Assembly (NCBI RefSeq): GCF_000803315.1
Contig: NZ_JRMH01000001.1
Coordinates: 2,108,001 to 2,172,000, forward strand
Source of the DNA: Pectobacterium actinidiae
Lineage (GTDB): Bacteria; Pseudomonadota; Gammaproteobacteria; Enterobacterales; Enterobacteriaceae
Direction: 5' to 3'
DNA: 64,000 bases
Below, one piece after another: positions 17,975-28,207 of this stretch (positions within the stretch are counted from its first letter, which is position 1; every line of letters starts with the position of its first letter). The notes beneath the pieces were generated by a model. It was not told the DNA's origin, made no database searches, and was given only the letters and a program-made list of their open reading frames with translations. A program made the translations under genes and the position numbers.

Positions 17975-18369
17975 GCGAAACTCCTTAAAGACTCAAGGTC
18001 GTACCCACTCTTTATCGTCTGATCGTCTGCATTCGGTTCCTTCACCACAATCAGAAAGTTATACCGCGAATTATCTGATGATTTCGGTTTTTGCGAGACA
18101 TGACCTGAATTTTAGTGGATATACACCCAAAGATTAGAATAAAACTCGTCAAATCGCGCTATTGTAGTGTGGAATATGTCGTGTGGCTTTCTTTTTCGCA
18201 TGAAATAAACTTATGTCATCACATAATTTAACTTATCCTAAATGCGAGCTAAGTCATTGTAACTGCTATGTCTGGATGCTTTTTGTTCGTAAAGGTCGCT
18301 TTTAAAATAAGGATATTTAGTGAAGGAAAAGAAGTGGTGAGCTAAAAGCCGCTGAACGCGGCATTCAGC
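17975..18369. other. Intergenic region upstream of sdaA
   Basis: About 395 bp, AT-rich, between the sdaA start and the nudL stop. It should contain the sdaA promoter and the end of the pabB-nudL transcript. No specific operator or strong terminator was recognised. Confidence 0.4.
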
Positions 18370-18963
18370 TTAGGGTCTGTCGGAAATCTGTAAGGCAAGC
18401 TGGTGGATGATGGCAGCGGTTAGTCCCCAGACAAACTGCTGCTGGTACCAGGAAAGATAAACGCGATGGCGCTGTTGCTTGCGCTCAATATCCAGCGGGT
18501 AATAGCGCGTTAGCGCGAAGGCCTCGTCCAGCGGCATTTCAAACAGTTCGGCGACTTCGTCTTCATTTGGATGAAAGCGAGTCTGTGCGGCGATCAGCCC
18601 GACGACAGGGGTGACCTGAAAGCCGCTGACGCTGTCCAGTGGCGGTAATACGCCCAGCACCTGTACGTTTTCTGGCGGAATAGCCACTTCTTCCTGCGCT
18701 TCACGCAGCGCCGTTTCAATAATTGAACGATCTTCTTTATCCGCCGCCCCGCCGGGGAACGCCACTTGCCCGGCATGCTTACGCAGTTCGGCAGAACGTC
18801 GGGTCAATAACAGCGTGGGCGTAGGGTGACAAATAATCGGCACCAGAACCGCAGCCTGACGCTGCTGGTGCACGGGCCGCAGCGATGGCGGAAGCTGTAA
18901 CTGAAAGCGCGTAATAAAGTCGTTCAGCGCAAAAGCCGTTGGCGGCAAGGCGATCTCACTCAT
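18370..18963 (-). CDS. nudL: Nudix hydrolase NudL (CoA pyrophosphohydrolase type)
   Basis: A 197-residue Nudix protein. The Nudix box is [23 protein letters not shown], about residues 70-92, with the REAQEE metal-binding glutamates intact and one residue of slack relative to the strict consensus. The preceding [21 protein letters not shown] is the UPF0035 signature of the CoA-diphosphatase subgroup, which cleaves CoA to phosphopantetheine and 3',5'-ADP. Its ATG overlaps the pabB stop by four bases, so the two are translationally coupled, as in E. coli. The exact physiological substrate is not settled by sequence. Confidence 0.92.
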   Translation of the reverse strand: MSEIALPPTAFALNDFITRFQLQLPPSLRPVHQQRQAAVLVPIICHPTPTLLLTRRSAELRKHAGQVAFPGGAADKEDRSIIETALREAQEEVAIPPENVQVLGVLPPLDSVSGFQVTPVVGLIAAQTRFHPNEDEVAELFEMPLDEAFALTRYYPLDIERKQQRHRVYLSWYQQQFVWGLTAAIIHQLALQISDRP

Positions 18964-20402
18964 TTAGTCAGTACCCGAATTGTCTGGGAATCAGCCAGCA
19001 GGGGAAGAATGCGGCCTACTTTATCAAACGTTTCCTGATATTCAGCTTGTTCCTGACTGTCGGCGACGATGCCGCCGCCCGCCCAGCAGTAAATTCTGCC
19101 ATGTTCAGTGAGTAACGTTCTGATAGTGATATTGGTATCCATTGTGCCGCACAGGCTGATATAGCCGACGCTGCCGCAGTAGGCATTCCGGCGCTGCGGC
19201 TCCAGCTCTTCAATAATCTGCATAGCGCGAATTTTGGGCGCACCGGTAATCGAACCACCGGGGAAACAGGCGCGTAGCAGCGTAGTTGCAGGGCAATCTT
19301 CCGGTAGCTGTGCTTCAATCGTGCTGACCAAGTGGTGCACGGCGGGGAAAGGCTCGACGACGAACAGTTCTGGCACGCGGACGCTGCCCGGCACCGCGAC
19401 ACGACCAATATCGTTACGCAGGAGGTCGACTATCATCAGGTTTTCTGAGCGGTCTTTTTCCGAATTAGCAAGCTGTAGCGCCTGCTGTTTATCGGCATCC
19501 GAATCTGTGAGGCGCGGTAGTGTGCCTTTAATCGGGCGCGTTTGGATACGTTGATCTTCCAGCCAGAGGAAACGCTCTGGTGATACGCTGATGACAGCAT
19601 TTTCTGGCAGGCGCAGGAAAGCGGAAAAGGGCGCTTTATTTCCTGCGGAAAGCTGTAAAAATGCCTGCCATTCATCGCCCGCGTAAGTCGCGGAAAAACG
19701 CTGCGCCAGATTGACCTGATAACAATCTCCTGCCAGAAGGTAGTCCTGTATTTTGCGGAATTTTTCGCCATAGGCGTCGCGTGACATATTCGGCTGCCAG
19801 ACGCTGGTAAGGCTGAAATTGGCTTTCGGGGTCTCCACTGGCGGGGTCGCTAGCCAGTCGAGTCGCGTTTGCAGGGAATGATGTACGATTAGCGTTAACG
19901 TTTGCTGATGGTGATCGGCGACGAGCGCCCAATCGTATAAACCTACTGCCATATCCGGCAGGTTGATGTCCCGTTCAGCCTGTGTGGGCAACGTTTCAAT
20001 CTGACGTCCCAGATCGTAGCCGAACAGACCAAGTGCGCCCCCCTGAAAAGGGAAGTCAGGATGTGTTTCAGCGGACAACGCGAGTGAATCAAGTTGCTCT
20101 TGCAGGAGAGTAAACGGATCGCCTTCTACGGTAATCGTGACACCGTCACGCGTAATTTCCGTCTTGCCTTCGCGCGTGCAAAGCGTGACTCGCGGGTCAG
20201 CGACCATAATATCAAAACGGTTATGCGGATGATCGGCAAACCCGGAATGCAGCAACATCGCCCACGGTTGTTGAGAAAAGGACGCAAAGCGCTCGAGCAG
20301 CACGGTCGGGTAGTAAGGCAGCGCGTGATAGATAACGGCGGAGCTCGTCGCTGTGGTCGAATCGCTTGTGTTGGTTACGTGAGTCGTATTGGCGGCAGTC
20401 AT
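18960..20402 (-). CDS. pabB: Aminodeoxychorismate synthase component I PabB
   Basis: A 480-residue chorismate-binding enzyme that, with glutamine amidotransferase PabA, makes 4-amino-4-deoxychorismate for folate synthesis. The catalytic-lysine motif [10 protein letters not shown] (near residue 290), [15 protein letters not shown] and GGGIVADS at the C-terminus are intact. The frame extends to 20507; the ATG at 20402 is preferred because it keeps most of the family length, although no good ribosome-binding site precedes it. From this start about 22 residues rich in Ser and Thr precede the part alignable to E. coli PabB (453 residues), so the true start may be further in. Confidence 0.92.
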   Translation of the reverse strand: MTAANTTHVTNTSDSTTATSSAVIYHALPYYPTVLLERFASFSQQPWAMLLHSGFADHPHNRFDIMVADPRVTLCTREGKTEITRDGVTITVEGDPFTLLQEQLDSLALSAETHPDFPFQGGALGLFGYDLGRQIETLPTQAERDINLPDMAVGLYDWALVADHHQQTLTLIVHHSLQTRLDWLATPPVETPKANFSLTSVWQPNMSRDAYGEKFRKIQDYLLAGDCYQVNLAQRFSATYAGDEWQAFLQLSAGNKAPFSAFLRLPENAVISVSPERFLWLEDQRIQTRPIKGTLPRLTDSDADKQQALQLANSEKDRSENLMIVDLLRNDIGRVAVPGSVRVPELFVVEPFPAVHHLVSTIEAQLPEDCPATTLLRACFPGGSITGAPKIRAMQIIEELEPQRRNAYCGSVGYISLCGTMDTNITIRTLLTEHGRIYCWAGGGIVADSQEQAEYQETFDKVGRILPLLADSQTIRVLTK

Positions 20403-20545
20403 GTTTTTCGTGTTGTGTTTACAATGTGGTGATGTCGATAGCGTATCGATTTTACTGACCACAGCGTACCACAAAGCAGAAATGCTGGTGTATGCCGAAG
20501 CGGGCATGCGATGATACGTGCTAATTTACCAACCAGGAAACTATC

Positions 20546-20785
20546 ATGATTGCAGGTATGCCCGCACTGACGCACAAGCAGCAGCAAGATGCCGTAGAGC
20601 GTATTCAGGAACTCATGTCTGAGGGCATGAGCAGCGGCCAGGCGATAGCACAGGTTGCGGCGGAGATCCGTCAGAATCATCAGGGTGGCAACGTCGCAGT
20701 GATGTTTGACGAAGATGATGACGCGTTTAATGATAGCGACGAAGAAAACCATTTTGACGATGGAGAAGAAGAGGAAGAGCAGTAA
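20546..20785 (+). CDS. yoaH: UPF0181 protein YoaH with long acidic tail
   Basis: A 79-residue protein. Residues 1-48 match YoaH ([31 protein letters not shown]), a small conserved protein of unknown function. The last 26 residues are extremely acidic, 16 being Asp or Glu, and end EEEEEQ; E. coli YoaH has about 59 residues and only a short acidic end. The ATG at 20546 follows CAGGAAACTATC. Divergent from pabB and followed by convergent yoaB, as in E. coli. No function is proposed. Confidence 0.9.
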   Translation: MIAGMPALTHKQQQDAVERIQELMSEGMSSGQAIAQVAAEIRQNHQGGNVAVMFDEDDDAFNDSDEENHFDDGEEEEEQ

Positions 20786-20831
20786 GAGTAAGATAAGAAC
20801 TGTAACCGCGCTTCCTCTGGAGGACGATAGC

Positions 20832-21176
20832 TTATATCGCCGCAATCGCTTTGATTTCGACTTTGAACTGCGGATGCATCAATTTAGCCTGCACGGTGCA
20901 GCGTACAGGCGCGCTGCCAGCCACAACCCAGGCATCCCATGCGGCGTTCATCGCAGCAAAATCATCGGCATCGGCAAGAAAAATCGTCACATCTAATAGC
21001 TTACTCTTATCCGTCCCCGCCTGTTGTAGGATCGCATCTAACGCGCCCAGCGCGTTTTCCGTTTGCGCCTGTGCGTCGTCATCCAGATTTTCCGGTACGC
21101 TGGTGTAATAGAGCGTGTTGTTGTGGATGACGGCGTCTGACCAACGTGCTTCAGGATTAATTCGTGTGATCGCCAT
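20832..21176 (-). CDS. yoaB: RidA-family protein YoaB
   Basis: A 114-residue RidA/YER057c/UK114-family protein, the same length as E. coli YoaB. It contains NTLYYTSVPENLD, TIFLADADDFAAMNAAWDAWV and the conserved PVRCTVQAKL segment with the family Arg. RidA relatives deaminate reactive enamine/imine intermediates; YoaB belongs to a branch whose substrate is not established. The frame is open to 21290, but the ATG at 21176 gives the family N-terminus MAITRINPEARW. Convergent with yoaH. Confidence 0.9.
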   Translation of the reverse strand: MAITRINPEARWSDAVIHNNTLYYTSVPENLDDDAQAQTENALGALDAILQQAGTDKSKLLDVTIFLADADDFAAMNAAWDAWVVAGSAPVRCTVQAKLMHPQFKVEIKAIAAI

Positions 21177-21368
21177 GAGGTGGGGTTTCTCCATTGTGGG
21201 GATAATAAATATCGAATCGCCAAGCCTAACACAGCGCTGGATGGCACGCTTTCCTGATTTAGGGTGGTAGCGTCGGGTGACTCTTGGCATAATCAGCGCG
21301 ATATTTTGCCACGACCTGAAACGGCTTGCGGCTTACAAATACAGCATTCCCTTGAAAAGAGAGCAGGC

Positions 21369-23288
21369 GTGACGAACGATCGTGTAATTGATGATTTTGC
21401 TAATGACGGCGCGCTGGCGAAAGCGATCGCGGGCTTCAAGCCTCGCGAGCCACAGCGACAGATGGCACAGGCAGTCATGCGGGCCATCGACGATAAAACG
21501 GCGCTGGTGGTGGAAGCGGGAACCGGAACCGGAAAAACCTATGCCTACCTTGCGCCCGCCTTGCGTTCAGATAAAAAAGTCATCATTTCGACCGGTTCGA
21601 AAGCGCTACAGGATCAGCTCTATAGCCGTGATTTACCCACGATTGCGCAGGCGCTGAAGTACAAAGGTAAATTAGCGCTGCTGAAAGGTCGCTCGAACTA
21701 CCTCTGTCTGGAACGGCTCGAACAGCAATCGCTGGGCGGCGGTGATTTACCCGGCGAAACGCTGAGCGAACTGGTCCGGCTGCGCGGCTGGTCGTCGGAA
21801 ACGACGGAGGGCGATGTCACGACCTGTTCAGGCGTGGCGGAAGACAGCGCGATCTGGCCGTTAGTGACCAGTACCAACGATAACTGTCTGGGCAGCGACT
21901 GTCCGCACTATAAAGAGTGTTTCGTGGTGAAAGCGCGGCGTAAAGCGATGGATGCCGATATCGTGGTGGTCAACCATCATCTCTATCTGGCCGATATGGT
22001 TGTGAAGGAGAGCGGTTTTGCCGAGCTGATCCCAGAAAGTGACGTCGTCATTTTCGATGAAGCTCACCAAATTCCCGATATCGCCAGCCAATATTTTGGT
22101 CAGCAGCTTTCCAGCCGCCAACTGCTGGATCTGGCGAAAGACATCATCATTGCTTACCGCACCGAAGTACGCGACGCTTCTCAATTGCAAAAAAGTGCCG
22201 ATCGCCTGACGCAAAGTACGCAGGATTTTCGGCTGGCGCTGGGCGATCCGGGGTTTCGCGGTAATCTGCGTGATGTGCTCGAACAGCCATCGCTTCAGCG
22301 CGCGCTGGTGCTGCTGGATGATGCGCTGGAGCTGTGTTACGACGTCGCGAAACTATCGCTCGGGCGTTCAGCGCTGCTGGATGCCGCTTTTGAGCGCGCC
22401 ACGCTCTATCGCAATCGCTTGAAACGGCTGAAAGACGTGCAGTTACCGGGTTATAGCTACTGGTACGAATGTCATTCACGCCATTTCGTGTTGGCGCTGA
22501 CGCCGCTGTCCGTCTCCGATCGCTTTCGTGAACTGATAAAAGAGAAGCCTGCGGCCTGGGTGTTTACCTCCGCGACGCTGTCGGTTAACGATCAACTCTT
22601 CCACTTCACCGATAGGCTGGGGTTGGATAACGCGAACACGCTCCTGTTACCCAGCCCGTTTGATTATGCCAATCAGGCGTTGCTCTGCGTCCCCCGTCAT
22701 TTACCGGAAACCAATCGTCCCGGTGCAGCGAAAAGGCTGGCGGCAATGCTGCGGCCGTTAATTGAGGCGAATCAGGGACGCTGCTTTATGCTGTGTACCT
22801 CGCATCAGATGATGCGCGATTTGGCGGCCGAGTTCCGCGCTACGCTGACGCTACCGGTGCTGTTGCAGGGAGAAACCGGCAAGGCTCAACTGCTGTCGCA
22901 GTTTGTGTCGGCGGGTAATGCCTTGCTGGTGGCGACCAGCAGCTTCTGGGAAGGTGTGGATGTGCGCGGCGATACGCTCTCCTGCGTCATTATCGATAAA
23001 CTGCCGTTTACCTCGCCGGACGATCCGCTGCTTAAGGCGCGTATTGAAGACTGCCGCTTGCGCGGTGGTGAGCCTTTCGACGATGTGCAGGTTCCCGATG
23101 CGGTGATTACCCTGAAGCAAGGCGTCGGGCGCCTCATCCGTGATGTTGACGATCGTGGTGTGATTGTGATTTGCGATAATCGGCTGGTGATGCGTCCGTA
23201 TGGTGCCGTGTTTCTTAATAGCCTGCCGCCGACGCCGCGTACCCGCGATATTCGGCAGGCGATTAATTTCCTGACGCGTAACACATAA
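21369..23288 (+). CDS. yoaA: DinG-family helicase YoaA
   Basis: A 639-residue XPD/DinG-like superfamily 2 helicase. Walker A EAGTGTGKT lies near residue 50, the DEAH box (VVIFDEAHQ) near 225, and the C-terminal QGVGRLIRD motif VI near 585. Four cysteines between them (TCSG, NCLGSDC, ECF) form the [4Fe-4S] cluster site. In E. coli, YoaA acts with the DNA polymerase III chi subunit in repair of stalled replication. The GTG at 21369 is chosen, giving VTNDRVIDDF, close to the E. coli start; the frame extends to 21264 without homology. Confidence 0.94.
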   Translation: MTNDRVIDDFANDGALAKAIAGFKPREPQRQMAQAVMRAIDDKTALVVEAGTGTGKTYAYLAPALRSDKKVIISTGSKALQDQLYSRDLPTIAQALKYKGKLALLKGRSNYLCLERLEQQSLGGGDLPGETLSELVRLRGWSSETTEGDVTTCSGVAEDSAIWPLVTSTNDNCLGSDCPHYKECFVVKARRKAMDADIVVVNHHLYLADMVVKESGFAELIPESDVVIFDEAHQIPDIASQYFGQQLSSRQLLDLAKDIIIAYRTEVRDASQLQKSADRLTQSTQDFRLALGDPGFRGNLRDVLEQPSLQRALVLLDDALELCYDVAKLSLGRSALLDAAFERATLYRNRLKRLKDVQLPGYSYWYECHSRHFVLALTPLSVSDRFRELIKEKPAAWVFTSATLSVNDQLFHFTDRLGLDNANTLLLPSPFDYANQALLCVPRHLPETNRPGAAKRLAAMLRPLIEANQGRCFMLCTSHQMMRDLAAEFRATLTLPVLLQGETGKAQLLSQFVSAGNALLVATSSFWEGVDVRGDTLSCVIIDKLPFTSPDDPLLKARIEDCRLRGGEPFDDVQVPDAVITLKQGVGRLIRDVDDRGVIVICDNRLVMRPYGAVFLNSLPPTPRTRDIRQAINFLTRNT

Positions 23289-23403
23289 TTCTCAACTGGC
23301 GGTTGCCGCATGGCCTGACCGATGGTGGGAAGGGCTGCGGCACGACAGGGGCTTATGCTATGATACGGGTTGTTAAGATTTATTTATCCTGCCTGAGGTT
23401 GGC

Positions 23404-24105
23404 ATGTCTACGCGAATTCTAGCGCTTGATACCGCAACGGAAGCCTGTTCCGTCGCACTCTGGAATGAAGGTGAAATTCATTCCCTGTTCGAAATTTGTC
23501 CCCGTGAACACACACAACGTATTCTGCCGATGGTTCAGCAGGTGCTGGCCGATAGCGGCCTGACGCTTAAGGATCTTGATGCGCTGGCCTTTGGTCAGGG
23601 ACCGGGAAGTTTTACCGGCGTGCGGATTGGTATTGGCATTGCCCAAGGGCTGGCGCTGGGAGCGGATTTACCGCTGCTTGGCGTATCATCACTGGCGACG
23701 ATGGCACAGGGGGCTTTCCGTCTCACGCAGGCCACGCACGTGCTGGCGGCCATTGATGCGCGGATGGGAGAAGTGTACTGGGGGTGCTACCAGCGTGATG
23801 CTGACGGCGGCTGGCAGGGTGAATCCGAGGAAGCGGTATTGAAACCTGAACAGGTGCAGGCGTTAACTGCCGCGCTGTCAGGGGAATGGGCTACGGTAGG
23901 AACCGGGTGGGAAACCTATCCTGAGCTAGTAAGCCATTCCTCACTGGTGTTAACGAAGGGTGACGTGCTGTTGCCGCAGGCGCAGGACATGTTGCCTCTG
24001 GCCTGTCAGCTATGGCAGGCAGGAAAAGCGGTCAGCGTCGAAAATGCGCAACCGCGCTACCTGCGCAATGAAGTGACCTGGAAAAAGCTACCCGGACGCG
24101 ACTAG
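23404..24105 (+). CDS. tsaB: tRNA t6A synthesis protein TsaB
   Basis: A 233-residue ASKHA-fold protein. The N-terminus, [15 protein letters not shown], and the [13 protein letters not shown] segment (about residues 68-80) mark TsaB. It forms the dimer platform of the TsaBDE complex that, with TsaC, installs threonylcarbamoyl on A37 of ANN-decoding tRNAs, and is usually essential. The ATG at 23404 is preceded by TGAGGTTGGC. It sits between yoaA and yeaY as in E. coli, under its own probable promoter in the 115-bp gap. Confidence 0.95.
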   Translation: MSTRILALDTATEACSVALWNEGEIHSLFEICPREHTQRILPMVQQVLADSGLTLKDLDALAFGQGPGSFTGVRIGIGIAQGLALGADLPLLGVSSLATMAQGAFRLTQATHVLAAIDARMGEVYWGCYQRDADGGWQGESEEAVLKPEQVQALTAALSGEWATVGTGWETYPELVSHSSLVLTKGDVLLPQAQDMLPLACQLWQAGKAVSVENAQPRYLRNEVTWKKLPGRD

Positions 24106-24204
24106 TCGGAATGCACATTTGGCGTGAAGTATACCCGTCATAAACAGCAACTTATTCGATGCTGAGCAGTCTAACTATCAGATATCTGAAGAGGGGGTTG
24201 TGCC

Positions 24205-24834
24205 ATGTTTGTTCAGATAAGAAGCGTACAGATGAAAAGTGTGCATCTGAATCAGAAAAAAGCATGTCTCGGTATGGTGGTTGCGGCAGCGCTGCTGCTT
24301 TCAGGCTGTGTCACGGTGCCGGATGCCATTAAAGGCACTTCACCAACGCCGCAGGACGATTTGGTGCGCGTGATGAGTGCGCCGCAGATTTATGTCGGTC
24401 AGGAATCGCGCTTTGGTGGACGGGTGGTCAGCATCCGCAATGAAGCGAATAAAACGCGTCTGGAAATTGCCAGCATGCCGCTGGATAGCGGGGCGAAACC
24501 GCGGTTGGATATGCCGTCAGAAGGGCGTTTTATTGCCTATGTAAATCGCTTTCTGGAACCTGTCGATTTTAAAGACCAACTGGTCACCGTTGTCGGACCG
24601 ATTGTCGGCACCGAACAGGGCGCTATCGGGGATAAACCCTATCGCTATGTCGTGATCGATGCACAGGGCTACAAGCGTTGGAATGTCGTGCAGCGCCTGA
24701 TGGTACCACCCGGCGGCTATGGCTATGGCCCGTGGGGATGGCGTGCGGGTTACGGCTACGGCTGGGGCCCAGGATGGGGATTTGACGGCGGTTGGTCCGG
24801 TCCGGCAAGGATTGAGAATATCGTGACAGAATAA
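24205..24834 (+). CDS. yeaY: Slp-family outer-membrane lipoprotein YeaY
   Basis: A 209-residue Slp-type lipoprotein. A signal sequence ends in the lipobox LLLSGC with Cys at residue 35 from this start. The sequence [19 protein letters not shown] is the YeaY signature. The C-terminal 45 residues are rich in Gly, Tyr and Trp (GYGYGPWGW... repeats), typical of this branch. The function is unknown; Slp proteins are starvation- and stress-induced. An in-frame ATG nine codons downstream ([10 protein letters not shown]) would give a more ordinary signal peptide and cannot be excluded as the start. A strong terminator follows. Confidence 0.9.
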   Translation: MFVQIRSVQMKSVHLNQKKACLGMVVAAALLLSGCVTVPDAIKGTSPTPQDDLVRVMSAPQIYVGQESRFGGRVVSIRNEANKTRLEIASMPLDSGAKPRLDMPSEGRFIAYVNRFLEPVDFKDQLVTVVGPIVGTEQGAIGDKPYRYVVIDAQGYKRWNVVQRLMVPPGGYGYGPWGWRAGYGYGWGPGWGFDGGWSGPARIENIVTE

Positions 24835-24858
24835 GAATCTACCCAGTAGGCTATTGAG

Positions 24859-24889
24859 ATCAGGCGACGCAGGTTGCCTGATTTTTTTT
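24859..24889 (+). terminator. Intrinsic terminator after yeaY
   Basis: Stem atcaggc/gcctgat followed by eight T residues, about 25 bp past the yeaY stop. Confidence 0.88.
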
Positions 24890-24905
24890 GAATAAAGAAT
24901 AAATT

Positions 24906-24921
24906 AGTGATCGATCTCGCA
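24906..24921. promoter_or_regulatory. Putative CRP site upstream of fadD
   Basis: agtga-N6-tcgca resembles the CRP target TGTGA-N6-TCACA (two mismatches). fadD is CRP-activated in E. coli, which makes the placement reasonable. Confidence 0.4.
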
Positions 24922-24943
24922 ACCTTAACATTGTTTGTTAGCT

Positions 24944-24960
24944 AACTGGTAGGCTGAGTT
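24944..24960. promoter_or_regulatory. Putative FadR operator upstream of fadD
   Basis: aactggtaggctgagtt matches the left half and outer right bases of the FadR consensus AACTGGTCNGACCTGTT. It lies 42 bp before the first fadD start; fadR itself is in this window at 34996. Confidence 0.5.
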
Positions 24961-25001
24961 AAAATAATGTTAATAACAATAAGCCTCTGAGGGCGACGAC
25001 G

Positions 25002-26720
25002 ATGCCACTAAAAAAATATCTCGGGAGTGACGTCTTGGAAAAAATTTGGTTATCACGCTATCCGGCGGATGTGCCGGCGGAAATCGATCCAGACCGCTAT
25101 TCGTCGTTGATTGACATGTTTGAAAATGGCGTGAGGCGTTATGCCGATAGACCTGCATTTATCAACATGGGTGAGGTGATGACGTTTCGTAAGCTGGAGG
25201 AGCGGAGCCGGGCGTTTGCGGCCTACCTGCAAAACCAGCTTAAATTGCAGAAAGGCGACCGCGTGGCGTTGATGATGCCCAATTTGCTGCAATATCCCGT
25301 CGCACTGTTTGGCGTATTGCGTGCGGGTATGGTGGTTGTCAACGTTAACCCACTGTATACGCCGCGTGAGCTGGAACATCAGCTAAAAGACAGCGGTGCC
25401 AGCACGATTATTATCGTGTCTAACTTCGCGCATACGCTGGAAAAAGTCGTTCATAACACGGCGGTGAAGCACGTTATCCTGACTCGCATGGGTGACCAGC
25501 TATCCACGGCAAAAGGCACGTTGGTTAACTTTGTAGTGAAATACATTAAGCGTCTGGTGCCCAAGTATCATCTGCCGGATGCGATATCGTTTCGTCGCGT
25601 TTTACAAGAAGGGCGACGCCAGCAGTATGTTCGGCCTGATATCATCAATAGCGATCTGGCTTTTCTGCAATATACCGGCGGCACGACGGGTGTTGCTAAG
25701 GGTGCCATGCTCACGCACCGCAATATGCTGGCGAATCTTGAGCAGTGTAAAGGCGCATACGGTGCTGTTTTGCAAGAAGGCAACGAGCTGGTGGTGACGG
25801 CGTTACCTCTTTACCATATTTTCGCACTGACGGTGAACGGGCTTCTGTTCCTTGAACTGGGTGGGCAAAATCTGCTGATCACTAACCCTCGTGATATCCC
25901 TGCGCTCGTGAAGGAGCTAAAACAGTACCCATTTACGGCCATCACCGGCGTCAATACGTTATTCAACGCGTTGCTTAACAACAAAGAGTTCCACGAACTG
26001 GATTTCTCAACGCTGCGTCTATCGGTTGGCGGTGGTGCATCGGTGCAACAGGCGGTGGCAGAACGTTGGGAAAAAACTACCAGCAAGCACCTATTGGAAG
26101 GGTATGGATTGACGGAGAGTTCGCCGCTGGTGTCGGGAAATCCGTACGACCTTAAGCACTATAGCGGCAGTATCGGGCTACCAGTACCGTCTACGGATGT
26201 CCGAATCATTGGCGATGATGGCAACGACGCCGGGCCGGGTGAGGCCGGTGAACTGTGGGTGCGCGGGCCACAGGTGATGTTAGGGTATTGGCAGCAACCT
26301 GCCGCCACAGATGACGTGTTAAAAGACGGCTGGCTGGCAACCGGTGACATTGTCACTTCCGATGATGAAGGATTCTTGCGGGTCATCGATCGTAAGAAAG
26401 ACATGATTCTGGTTTCCGGTTTTAACGTCTATCCGACGGAAATTGAAGATGTTATCAGCCGTCATCCTAAGGTATCGGAATCGGCGGTGATTGGGGTAGA
26501 GAATGAGGCCTCGGGTGAGGCCGTCAAAGCCTTTGTGGTCAGACGCGATAACTCGTTAACGAAAGAGGAACTCATTACCCATTGCCGCCGCAATCTCACG
26601 GGCTATAAAGTACCGAAAGAGATCGAATTCTGCGACGATTTACCGAAATCTAACGTCGGGAAAATTCTACGTCGTGAATTACGTGACGAGAAGAAGGCGA
26701 AGAAAGACGCTGCCGCCTGA
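25002..26720 (+). CDS. fadD: Long-chain-fatty-acid-CoA ligase FadD
   Basis: A 572-residue acyl-CoA synthetase of the adenylate-forming family. The P-loop-like motif [12 protein letters not shown] lies near residue 225, and the FACS signature around [22 protein letters not shown] near 450. It activates long-chain fatty acids at the inner membrane, pulling them in for beta-oxidation. Two starts are possible: ATG 25002 (GAGGG 8 bases upstream) and TTG 25035 (GGGAG 7 bases upstream), the latter matching the E. coli start region, which also uses TTG. Both are plausible; the longer is listed. A FadR-like site lies upstream. A terminator follows. Confidence 0.96.
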   Translation: MPLKKYLGSDVLEKIWLSRYPADVPAEIDPDRYSSLIDMFENGVRRYADRPAFINMGEVMTFRKLEERSRAFAAYLQNQLKLQKGDRVALMMPNLLQYPVALFGVLRAGMVVVNVNPLYTPRELEHQLKDSGASTIIIVSNFAHTLEKVVHNTAVKHVILTRMGDQLSTAKGTLVNFVVKYIKRLVPKYHLPDAISFRRVLQEGRRQQYVRPDIINSDLAFLQYTGGTTGVAKGAMLTHRNMLANLEQCKGAYGAVLQEGNELVVTALPLYHIFALTVNGLLFLELGGQNLLITNPRDIPALVKELKQYPFTAITGVNTLFNALLNNKEFHELDFSTLRLSVGGGASVQQAVAERWEKTTSKHLLEGYGLTESSPLVSGNPYDLKHYSGSIGLPVPSTDVRIIGDDGNDAGPGEAGELWVRGPQVMLGYWQQPAATDDVLKDGWLATGDIVTSDDEGFLRVIDRKKDMILVSGFNVYPTEIEDVISRHPKVSESAVIGVENEASGEAVKAFVVRRDNSLTKEELITHCRRNLTGYKVPKEIEFCDDLPKSNVGKILRRELRDEKKAKKDAAA

Positions 26721-26776
26721 TGATTTTCCGCGAAAAACGACTGCCAGAGAGAGGCAGGACGCGATATGATGTTTTC

Positions 26777-26803
26777 ACGCCGGTTTATCCGGCGTTCTTT
26801 TTT
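26777..26803 (+). terminator. Intrinsic terminator after fadD
   Basis: Stem acgccgg/ccggcgt with a short tttat loop followed by CTTTTTT, about 56 bp past the fadD stop. Confidence 0.85.
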
Positions 26804-26861
26804 ATGGCGATACGGATTTGACCCAGAACCGTAAAGTAAAAACAACCAAGAGAATGACGTT

Positions 26862-27986
26862 TTGAATTATCAGTTGATCACTTCCGACATCGGGTTACAA
26901 CAGGTTTGCTCTCAGGCGCGATGCTTTCCGCAGGTGGCATTGGACACGGAGTTCGTTAGAACCCGCACGTATTACCCGCAATTAGGGTTGATTCAATTGT
27001 ATGACGGCGAACAGCTTTCACTTATTGACCCGTTAACGATTACCGACTGGGCACCTTTTCAGGCGTTACTGCGTGATGAGCAAGTCACTAAATTCCTGCA
27101 TGCGGGCAGCGAAGATTTGGAAGTGTTTCTCAATGCGTTTGGAACACTGCCGACGCCTTTCATCGATACACAGATTCTGGCCGCATTTTTAGGTAAGCCG
27201 CTTTCTTATGGATTCGCTGCGCTGGTGGCCGACTACATGGGCGTGACGCTGGATAAAAGCGAGTCGAGAACAGACTGGCTGGCTCGTCCGCTGAGCGAAA
27301 AGCAGTGTGATTATGCTGCCGCCGATGTGTTCTATCTGTTGCCGATGGCCATTCAACTGGTGGCAGATACGGAAGCCGCAGGCTGGACGAATGCCGCGCT
27401 GGATGAGTGTCTCCTGCTGTGTCAGCGTAAACAGGATATTCTGGCACCGGCGCTGGCTTATCGCGAATTTGGCAATGCCTGGCAGCTGCGTGGCCGAAAC
27501 CTGGCTTGCCTTCAGCGTCTGGCCGAGTGGCGTTTGCGTAAAGCGCGTGAGCGAGACAGCGCGGTGAATTTTGTCGTACGTGAAGAGAATCTCTTGCAGG
27601 TGGCGCGTTGTTTGCCTACTTCGCTGGGTGAACTGAGCTCGCTGGGGCTGAGCGGCCCGGAAATCCGCTACCACGGCAAAACGCTGCTGGATTGTGTCGC
27701 ACAGACGGACGGCATTGCTGACTCGGATTGCCCACCTCCGCTGATTAATTTAATCGATCATCCTGGCTATAAAAAAGCGTTTAAAGATATCAAAGCGCTG
27801 GTGCAGCGCGTGAGCGAACAGAGTGGATTATCCGCCGAACTATTGGCTTCACGTCGTCAAATTAATCGTTTGTTGAACTGGCACTGGAAATTAAGCGGAC
27901 AAGATGTGGGGACGCCGGAAATGCTGTCTGGCTGGCGCGGTCAGTTATATGGCGGTGAACTGCGTGAAATTGTGCAGAGTTATTAA
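26862..27986 (+). CDS. rnd: Ribonuclease D
   Basis: A 374-residue DEDD-family 3'-5' exoribonuclease that trims tRNA precursors. Exo I contains Asp28 and Glu30 (ALDTEFVRT), Exo II lies around FLHAGSEDLEVF, and Exo III around CDYAAADVFYLLPM; an HRDC domain pair follows from about residue 210. It starts at TTG; E. coli rnd is also initiated at an unusual TTG, which limits translation, and the preceding bases aaccaagagaatgacgttt are similar to those there. Monocistronic between fadD and the min genes. Confidence 0.95.
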   Translation: MNYQLITSDIGLQQVCSQARCFPQVALDTEFVRTRTYYPQLGLIQLYDGEQLSLIDPLTITDWAPFQALLRDEQVTKFLHAGSEDLEVFLNAFGTLPTPFIDTQILAAFLGKPLSYGFAALVADYMGVTLDKSESRTDWLARPLSEKQCDYAAADVFYLLPMAIQLVADTEAAGWTNAALDECLLLCQRKQDILAPALAYREFGNAWQLRGRNLACLQRLAEWRLRKARERDSAVNFVVREENLLQVARCLPTSLGELSSLGLSGPEIRYHGKTLLDCVAQTDGIADSDCPPPLINLIDHPGYKKAFKDIKALVQRVSEQSGLSAELLASRRQINRLLNWHWKLSGQDVGTPEMLSGWRGQLYGGELREIVQSY

Positions 27987-28146
27987 TCACCGGTAAACAC
28001 GTCTTATCAATACGCCTTATTTGCTGTGATGATGCAATCATGAAACAAGCAGCAAATAGGGTGATAAGAATACGGCGAAAAAAGTAAAATAAGAAATAAA
28101 AGACTGGCTAAATATACAGTCGATTATGAAATGAAACGCACTTAAT

Positions 28147-28164
28147 TTGAAGTATGACGGGAAT
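28147..28164. repeat. ERIC end fragment
   Basis: tttgaagtatgacgggaa matches the outer arm of the ERIC repeats elsewhere in the window. It is a short degenerate piece, adjacent to a perfect hairpin. Confidence 0.4.
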
Positions 28165-28167
28165 AGA

Positions 28168-28193
28168 TATCCCCTGCGTAAAAGCAGGGGATA
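28168..28193. terminator. Palindromic hairpin downstream of minE
   Basis: Perfect 10-bp arms tatcccctgc/gcaggggata with a 6-base loop, 15 bp past the minE stop. There is no U-run on the minE strand, so termination may be inefficient. The remaining rnd-minE gap (27987-28207) shows nothing else. Confidence 0.55.
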
Positions 28194-28207
28194 CTACAGC
28201 AGAAAAA

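Noticed and set aside
17375..18022. A 215-codon open frame on the plus strand opposite sdaA
   Set aside because: It lies wholly within a confidently identified sdaA and its neighbour region, has no family resemblance, and is an expected shadow of a GC-rich gene.
24121..24145. gtgaagtatacccgtcat as another ERIC copy
   Set aside because: Only the two short terminal fragments are present, with no core; too little to call.
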